Of a stretch of 11,937 bases of DNA, positions 8,381-11,937 are shown one piece after another. A program made the translations under genes and the position numbers. Within the stretch, counting starts at the first letter, position 1; each line of letters starts with the position of its first letter. A model generated the notes under the pieces. The model was given only the letters and a program-made list of their open reading frames with translations. It searched no databases and was not told the DNA's origin. The stretch comes from an uncultured Clostridium sp. (GTDB lineage: Bacteria; Bacillota; Clostridia; Lachnospirales; Anaerotignaceae): assembly GCA_947246775.1 (NCBI GenBank), contig CAMXTM010000032.1, positions 1 through 11,937 on the forward strand. The letters run 5' to 3'.

Positions 8381-8495
8381 CTTCCTCCTTTTGTGTTCAC
8401 AAATGATGGACGACCTGTGTGCAATCTGCACAGGCGAGGAAGGCTACTGACAATATTTCTATTGCATAGGGACTACCAACCCTATTGTGTTTTTA
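8381..8495 (-). promoter_or_regulatory. Probable yjdF riboswitch (azaaromatic-sensing leader) with ribosome-site sequestration
   Basis: Leader of the YjdF gene, read on the minus strand. Hairpin one is ATAGGG/CCCTAT (8480-8485 with 8466-8471) with loop TTGGTAGT. Hairpin two is CAATA/TATTG (8460-8464 with 8451-8455) with a GAAA loop. Then come TCAGTAGCC and CTTCCTC (8436-8442), which is the exact complement of GAGGAAG inside the ribosome site (8381-8387). A third hairpin (8414-8422 with 8428-8434, two-base bulge) lies inside that long-range helix. There is no T-run, so control would be at translation. Identification rests on the downstream DUF2992 gene and on the look of these segments; I could not run a covariance model. 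Confidence 0.72.
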
Positions 8496-8522
8496 CATTT
8501 GCTTTATTTCATTTATTTTATG

Positions 8523-9230
8523 TTATTTTTTCTTTTTTTGTAGTGTATAGTGCTGACGGCATGAAGTAGTAAAAACAAAACTTTTAGACATCTGCACTTT
8601 AATACATTTTTTCAATGTATTTTGCCTGAAGATTGGTTTACCATGCCCCATATAAATTGATGTGGCATCACTTTGGTATATATTATGATAACTATGTTCC
8701 ATTTCTGACTGATTGTAATAAATACAAGGTTTTAAAAAGGGAGTCATATGCATGATAGCATCTCCAACAAAAAATTCTTTGTTTGGCGTCCAAACGCCAA
8801 TAGAACCCTCTGTATGCCCTGCAAGGGCAAAGATTCTTCCTTTTACACCATATTCTTCTAAACGCTGCCCATGTGTCAAATAGATATCTGGCTGAAAATA
8901 AGACACAGGCTTTTGATGCTTTATTTTTTGGCTAAGCGCAAAACCAAAAGGCGTACAAGCGTACATTTTTTGTGCAGAGGGCTGTTGTATCAATATTTCA
9001 TCTTTTTTGTGCATCGCAATGGGAATATGGAGCTTTTTTGAAATATATTTTGCGCAGCCTATGTGGTCAGCATGACCATGCGTCAGCAAGAGCAATGTAA
9101 TATTTTTGTGTTTTACTGTTTCAAAAAGGGCATTGGCATATCGTTCTGGGCAAGTGTCTATTAATATGGCATATTTTGCACCAGTAAGCACATAGCAATT
9201 ATTGACACCAAATTTAAACAGTTCTACCAT
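8523..9230 (-). CDS. Metallo-beta-lactamase-fold hydrolase (glyoxalase II-like subgroup)
   Basis: Cytosolic metal-dependent hydrolase of 235 residues. The full di-metal ligand set is present: His51-x-His53-x-Asp55-His56 in THGHADH, His139 in AGHTEGSIG, Asp157 in FVGDAI, and His196 in YMGHGKP. The opening FKFGVNNCYVL and IDTCPE is typical of thioester, lactone or phosphodiester hydrolases of this superfamily, but the substrate cannot be told. The last 30 residues or so are basic and end in four Lys, beyond the usual fold. The ribosome site (AGGAG in the mRNA, 9240-9244) lies nine bases before the ATG. It follows dUTPase by 35 bases and is probably co-transcribed with it; the YjdF leader begins right after its stop. 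Confidence 0.88.
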   Translation of the reverse strand: MVELFKFGVNNCYVLTGAKYAILIDTCPERYANALFETVKHKNITLLLLTHGHADHIGCAKYISKKLHIPIAMHKKDEILIQQPSAQKMYACTPFGFALSQKIKHQKPVSYFQPDIYLTHGQRLEEYGVKGRIFALAGHTEGSIGVWTPNKEFFVGDAIMHMTPFLKPCIYYNQSEMEHSYHNIYQSDATSIYMGHGKPIFRQNTLKKCIKVQMSKSFVFTTSCRQHYTLQKKKK

Positions 9231-9265
9231 AATACATCACTCCTTTTTGCCGTTTGTTTTCGTCA

Positions 9266-9778
9266 TTATTTTGTAGTGCTGCCTAATCCGCCGTTACGCT
9301 GCGTTTCGACATCATCATCTATTGTAATGCCATATTCTATAAAGATACCCTGCATAAAGCCTGTTTGTGCTTGTACAGTTACCGTTTTTTGTTCGTTGCT
9401 ATCATTTGTTATTTTTGCAAAAATATGCCCCTCATTATCGGAATAGTAGTAATCACTATCAATAATCCCTACTGTATTATTTAACTGCAAACGATATTTA
9501 AAACCTAATCCACTACGAGGATAACATTGTAAAACCCAACCTTCTTCTATTTTTGCACGAATACCAGTAGGCATTTTAATTGTCTGCTGTGGCGCAAGGA
9601 TAAAAGAAATTGGTGCAAAAAAGTCATAACCAGCCGAATATTTTGTAGCACGGCGAGGTAGTTGGATTGCATCATAAATTTGCTTACACTCCTGCTCTGT
9701 TGCTTCTGAAAAATCACTTTGCCAATCCTTTAAAAACTGCGCATAACTTACCTTTTCAAATTTTGCAATTCTTTTCAT
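9266..9778 (-). CDS. dut: dUTP diphosphatase (trimeric dUTPase)
   Basis: Hydrolyses dUTP to dUMP and pyrophosphate, keeping uracil out of DNA and supplying dTMP synthesis. The five family motifs are in order: SAGYDF (48-53), PRSGLG (87-92), TVGIIDSDYY (102-111, catalytic Asp107), GFMQG (140-144) and RNGGLGST (161-168). The last has Leu where Phe usually stacks on the uracil ring. A N-terminal extension of about 40 residues precedes the dUTPase fold, giving 170 residues against roughly 145-150 for minimal family members. AGGAGG (9784-9789) is five bases from the ATG, with an inverted repeat directly upstream. Placement downstream of nrdDG fits a deoxynucleotide-supply transcript. A close dCTP deaminase relation is less likely given the GIIDSDY motif. 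Confidence 0.93.
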   Translation of the reverse strand: MKRIAKFEKVSYAQFLKDWQSDFSEATEQECKQIYDAIQLPRRATKYSAGYDFFAPISFILAPQQTIKMPTGIRAKIEEGWVLQCYPRSGLGFKYRLQLNNTVGIIDSDYYYSDNEGHIFAKITNDSNEQKTVTVQAQTGFMQGIFIEYGITIDDDVETQRNGGLGSTTK

Positions 9779-9825
9779 AAAATCCTCCTCTTGAGGCTCT
9801 GCCTCAAACTCCGCTTGCTTTTCAT
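9775..9825 (-). CDS. Possible 16-residue coupling minigene between the lipoprotein and dUTPase
   Basis: An ATG overlaps the lipoprotein stop (TGATG) and opens a 16-codon frame, MKSKRSLRQSLKRRIL, whose TGA overlaps the dUTPase ATG (ATGA). The peptide is very basic. No good ribosome site precedes it, so it would depend on ribosomes finishing the lipoprotein. It may be chance or a coupling device without a functional product. Evidence is only the two stop/start overlaps. Confidence 0.2.
   Translation of the reverse strand: MKSKRSLRQSLKRRIL
9791..9807 (-). repeat. Perfect inverted repeat next to the dUTPase ribosome site
   Basis: TTGAGGC and GCCTCAA (9791-9797, 9801-9807) form a 7-bp hairpin with a three-base loop, one base upstream of AGGAGG in the mRNA. 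There is no T-run after it on either strand, so it is not a standard terminator. It could stabilise or process the transcript or tune dUTPase translation (inference). Confidence 0.5.
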
Positions 9826-10544
9826 CAAAAGTTTTTCCACTCTACCTCTCCATTGCTATGCTCAATTTCTTCCTCTGCTAATAGCAGTTCTCCTGTGGTA
9901 GCGTCAAAATCAATATGTGCAAAATTTCCGTTTGGCGAAATGCCAATCACTTCAAGAAATATTTTGTAGTCATCTGGCGAAGATACTAAGGAAGCATACG
10001 ACATTTTAAAATTATAACCTGATACCCAGTGAGATTCCTTATTAGGGTCGCCTCCCACTAAACCATACTCTTTTGCCTTTTGTACGGCTTCCTCTGCTGT
10101 CATAGTTACATCATTCATATCAATTAGCCTATTATTGCCATTTTGGTCAAAGTGTTCAACATTTGACACTTCTCCATCAACTATCATAATACTGACATAA
10201 TTATTTTGTTCATTCGCAAAATTGACATACCACCATTCTCTTTTTCCATCGTCTCCAGACATAATGTTTCTATCCGTATCATTATCATAACTGTATACAT
10301 TTGTTAGCTGAAGGTCATCATAATATTTGCTTGCTTCGTCTTTTCCGATAGCAATGACATCTTCCATAGAAATTTCAATCTTATCCGCTTTATGATTGGG
10401 TGTCTCAACGCTTGTCATCTCAACACTTGATGTCTCATCACTTTCACTATCTGTTGTGGTTTTCTGTGAACAAGCCGTGAGTCCCATTGACATTACCAAA
10501 ACAACTGCAACAACAGCTTTTATAATCTGTTTTACAAAACGCAT
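9825..10544 (-). CDS. Secreted lipoprotein with two PepSY-like halves
   Basis: Predicted lipoprotein of 239 residues from this start. It has a signal peptide MRFVKQ plus hydrophobic core and a lipobox GLTAC with lipidated Cys25, then a Ser/Thr/Glu-rich linker to about residue 55. The mature part looks like two similar helix-plus-sheet units: SMEDVIAIGKDEASKYY then WWYVNF...SIMIVDGEV, and MTAEEAVQKAKEYG then IFLEVIG...HIDFDATTGELL. The last phrase is typical of PepSY-type domains, which often bind or inhibit peptidases, but this is a fold impression, not a firm family call. A longer start at 10565 (seven more residues) is possible. I prefer 10544 because AAAGGA precedes it at about 11 bases and the best promoter would begin transcription almost at 10565. 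It separates nrdG from dUTPase. Confidence 0.75.
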   Translation of the reverse strand: MRFVKQIIKAVVAVVLVMSMGLTACSQKTTTDSESDETSSVEMTSVETPNHKADKIEISMEDVIAIGKDEASKYYDDLQLTNVYSYDNDTDRNIMSGDDGKREWWYVNFANEQNNYVSIMIVDGEVSNVEHFDQNGNNRLIDMNDVTMTAEEAVQKAKEYGLVGGDPNKESHWVSGYNFKMSYASLVSSPDDYKIFLEVIGISPNGNFAHIDFDATTGELLLAEEEIEHSNGEVEWKNF

Positions 10545-10574
10545 TTTTCTTTTTTTCCTTTCCATTTTATTACT

Positions 10575-10602
10575 TCTATATTGGTCTTATCTCTTTTATC
10601 AA
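10575..10602 (-). promoter_or_regulatory. Weak candidate promoter of the lipoprotein gene
   Basis: On the minus strand TTGATA (10597-10602, five of six -35 bases) lies 16 bases before TATAGA (10575-10580, four of six). Predicted start near 10568. In AT-rich DNA such matches arise by chance, so nrdG read-through remains an alternative. Confidence 0.35.
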
Positions 10603-10628
10603 ACTCCCTATAAAATCAAAAGAACTTG

Positions 10629-11117
10629 TTAACTATGTAAAACGACTTGACCTGTAGCAAGTGATTTTTGTACATCAATGACTCTTTGATTGCTGCTCCC
10701 TTTCCAATGCAGTTGGGGGTCAGCCAATTCTTCTATATACCGCCCATCTACTAAAACATCAATACTTTTCATTACTTCTAATTGTTTGACTTCTTCCCAC
10801 AAATAGCCTGTATAACACCAGATTGTTTTTTGTGGAAATTGTTTTTTTATTTTTTGTGCAAGGGCAGTCATCGTGGTTCTATTGTCTGGAAAAAGCGGGT
10901 CGCCGCCACTCAAAGTTACACCGCTTGTATAGTCGTTTTCTAGTGCTTGAAAGATTTCCTGTTCTGCGCAGTCGTCAAAAGGCAAGCCCTCTTTTGCGTC
11001 CCATGTAATCGGATTGTGGCAGTTTTTACAGTGATGGTTACAGCCCGACACCCAAAGCACGACTCTTAGCCCATCACCATTTAGCATATCATCTTTTGTA
11101 ATATTATGATAATTCAT
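10629..11117 (-). CDS. nrdG: Anaerobic ribonucleotide reductase activating protein
   Basis: Radical SAM activase of 162 residues that uses a 4Fe-4S cluster and S-adenosylmethionine to put the glycyl radical on NrdD under anaerobic conditions. The cluster motif Cys26-x3-Cys30-x2-Cys33 is in SGCNHHCKNCHNP, and LSGGDPL follows at about 94-100 for SAM binding. This is the normal short NrdG form, complete at both ends. Its ATG overlaps the nrdD stop by one base (TAATG), so translation is almost certainly coupled. AAAGGA about ten bases upstream lies inside the nrdD end. After its stop, 84 bases separate it from the lipoprotein start at 10544. Confidence 0.96.
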   Translation of the reverse strand: MNYHNITKDDMLNGDGLRVVLWVSGCNHHCKNCHNPITWDAKEGLPFDDCAEQEIFQALENDYTSGVTLSGGDPLFPDNRTTMTALAQKIKKQFPQKTIWCYTGYLWEEVKQLEVMKSIDVLVDGRYIEELADPQLHWKGSSNQRVIDVQKSLATGQVVLHS

Positions 11118-11937
11118 TACATACTTTTCCTTTCTGCAATTTCAGCCATTTTTGCATCATTTAGGCGAGTATCGCCTTTTACTCTGGAGTAAGACAAATA
11201 ACCATTCATTCTATCAATTTTCGTTAAATTTCTGCTACCGCATTTTGGGCAAACGTCCATTTCTAGTTCTTGATGTCCGCAATCGTCACAGTAAGCAAGG
11301 GACAAATTGACTCCCTCATAAAATCCCATTTTCATCGCTCTACGCACAAGGGAACGGATAGCGTCAATATTATAGTCTATTGGATATTTTACATATTGTA
11401 TTTTTCCGCCGTTTGACAGATTCCAAAAACGATGTTCTAAGTTTTGTTTTTGGATTGGTGTAATATTTTCGGTTACATGGCAATGAAACCCATTGCTGAC
11501 ATATTCTCTATCAGAAACATTTTCTATAATGCCATATTTTTTACGGAACTGTGTCACTTGCAAGCCGCAAAGGTTTTCTGCTGGTGTTGCGTAGATAGCA
11601 TATAAATTGCCATCTTCTTTTTTGAACTGCTCTACTTGTTGATTGATATAGGTAAGCACTTCTAGGGCAAATTGTCCATCTTCTACCAGAGATTTGCCAT
11701 TGTGCAGTTGTTGCAATTCGTTGAGTGCAGTAATCCCAAAAGATGCCGTTGCTGTCTTCATAATTGGTTTGATTTTGTCATGTATCCCCAAATGACCACC
11801 ATAAAAACCACCCTCACAGTAGGCGAGCGGATTGGTTGAGGCTCTCATTTCTCCTAAGTAGGCGTAGGTTCTGATATGAAGTTGCCTAATTAAATTAAGG
11901 TAATAGTCTAACACTTCATAAAAGTCTGTGTTTTCTT
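11117..11937 (-). CDS. nrdD: Anaerobic ribonucleoside-triphosphate reductase, C-terminal part (cut by window edge)
   Basis: The last 272 codons or so of the class III reductase, which turns ribonucleoside triphosphates into deoxynucleotides with a glycyl radical. The frame stays open to the right edge. A GTG at 11914 is an internal codon, not the start; the whole protein is normally about 700 residues. Visible landmarks are NPLAYCEGGFYGGH, ATPAENLCG, REYVSNGFHCHVTE, the zinc site CDDCG with CPKCG, and the glycyl-radical loop RMNGYLSY (Gly codon 11201-11203) close to the end KMAEIAERKSM. The loop has Asn before the Gly where many NrdD proteins have Cys (RVCGY). The gene overlaps nrdG by one base. 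Confidence 0.96.
   Translation of the reverse strand, partial: ENTDFYEVLDYYLNLIRQLHIRTYAYLGEMRASTNPLAYCEGGFYGGHLGIHDKIKPIMKTATASFGITALNELQQLHNGKSLVEDGQFALEVLTYINQQVEQFKKEDGNLYAIYATPAENLCGLQVTQFRKKYGIIENVSDREYVSNGFHCHVTENITPIQKQNLEHRFWNLSNGGKIQYVKYPIDYNIDAIRSLVRRAMKMGFYEGVNLSLAYCDDCGHQELEMDVCPKCGSRNLTKIDRMNGYLSYSRVKGDTRLNDAKMAEIAERKSM

Noticed and set aside
8377..8424. 16-codon N-terminal extension of the YjdF frame
   Set aside because: It would be translated from RNA that forms the leader hairpin, has no ribosome site, and the family N-terminus starts at the ATG at 8376 behind a perfect AGGAGG.
8315..8569. 84-codon plus-strand open frame across the YjdF start and leader
   Set aside because: It is antisense to the DUF2992 coding start and the probable riboswitch, which explain the conserved look of this DNA; no promoter or recognisable product.
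8544..8573. Possible minus-strand promoter for the YjdF leader (TTTACT, 18 bases, TATACA)
   Set aside because: Only four of six matches in each element, inside the end of the metallohydrolase gene; too weak to list as a feature, although some promoter here is plausible.
9237..9266. Nine-codon frame after the dUTPase stop (TAATG overlap)
   Set aside because: Too short to separate from chance; it has no ribosome site of its own and its stop does not overlap the next start.

Overview
The window looks like chromosomal DNA of a low-GC, anaerobic Firmicute, most likely in the Clostridia. The evidence is AT-rich DNA, strong AGGAGG-type ribosome sites, an oxygen-sensitive class III ribonucleotide reductase, TopB, a B12-type radical SAM protein of the DUF4080 family and a YjdF-family gene behind a probable yjdF riboswitch. 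TGA is used as a normal stop. I see no transposase, integrase, phage, CRISPR or tRNA signal, so this reads as ordinary core/accessory chromosome and not a mobile island.

Layout. Positions 1-50 hold a terminator hairpin. A promoter at 83-111 then drives a tight plus-strand operon of five genes (147-6377): a short-chain dehydrogenase, DNA topoisomerase III (topB), a YihY-family membrane protein, a DUF4080 B12-binding radical SAM protein, and endonuclease III (nth). It ends at a strong terminator (6404-6448). A second plus-strand unit with its own promoter (6462-6490) encodes a MATE efflux transporter and ends at a long hairpin (7902-7940). That hairpin also serves the converging minus-strand genes.

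Everything from 7957 to the right edge is on the minus strand. In transcription order it is nrdD (C-terminal part only, running off the window), nrdG, a secreted lipoprotein with two PepSY-like halves, dUTPase, a metallo-beta-lactamase-fold hydrolase, and a YjdF/DUF2992 gene. nrdD and nrdG overlap by one base. nrdDG plus dUTPase form a deoxynucleotide-supply theme: anaerobic dNTP synthesis and dUTP removal. Nth on the other strand also belongs to DNA maintenance.

The most interesting element is the 5' leader of the YjdF gene (about 8381-8495, minus strand). It contains two short hairpins with conserved-looking single-stranded segments, and a 7-base stretch perfectly complementary to the gene's own ribosome-binding site. 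This fits the yjdF riboswitch class, which is known to sense azaaromatic compounds and here would act on translation. A multidrug-type MATE exporter sits directly opposite, which makes a sense-and-export role against toxic aromatics conceivable but unproven.

Several reading-frame starts were moved from the longest possible frame because of ribosome-site spacing (SDR 147, DUF4080 3952, YjdF 8376, lipoprotein 10544). nth appears to use a TTG start. No clearly undescribed multi-gene system is visible.
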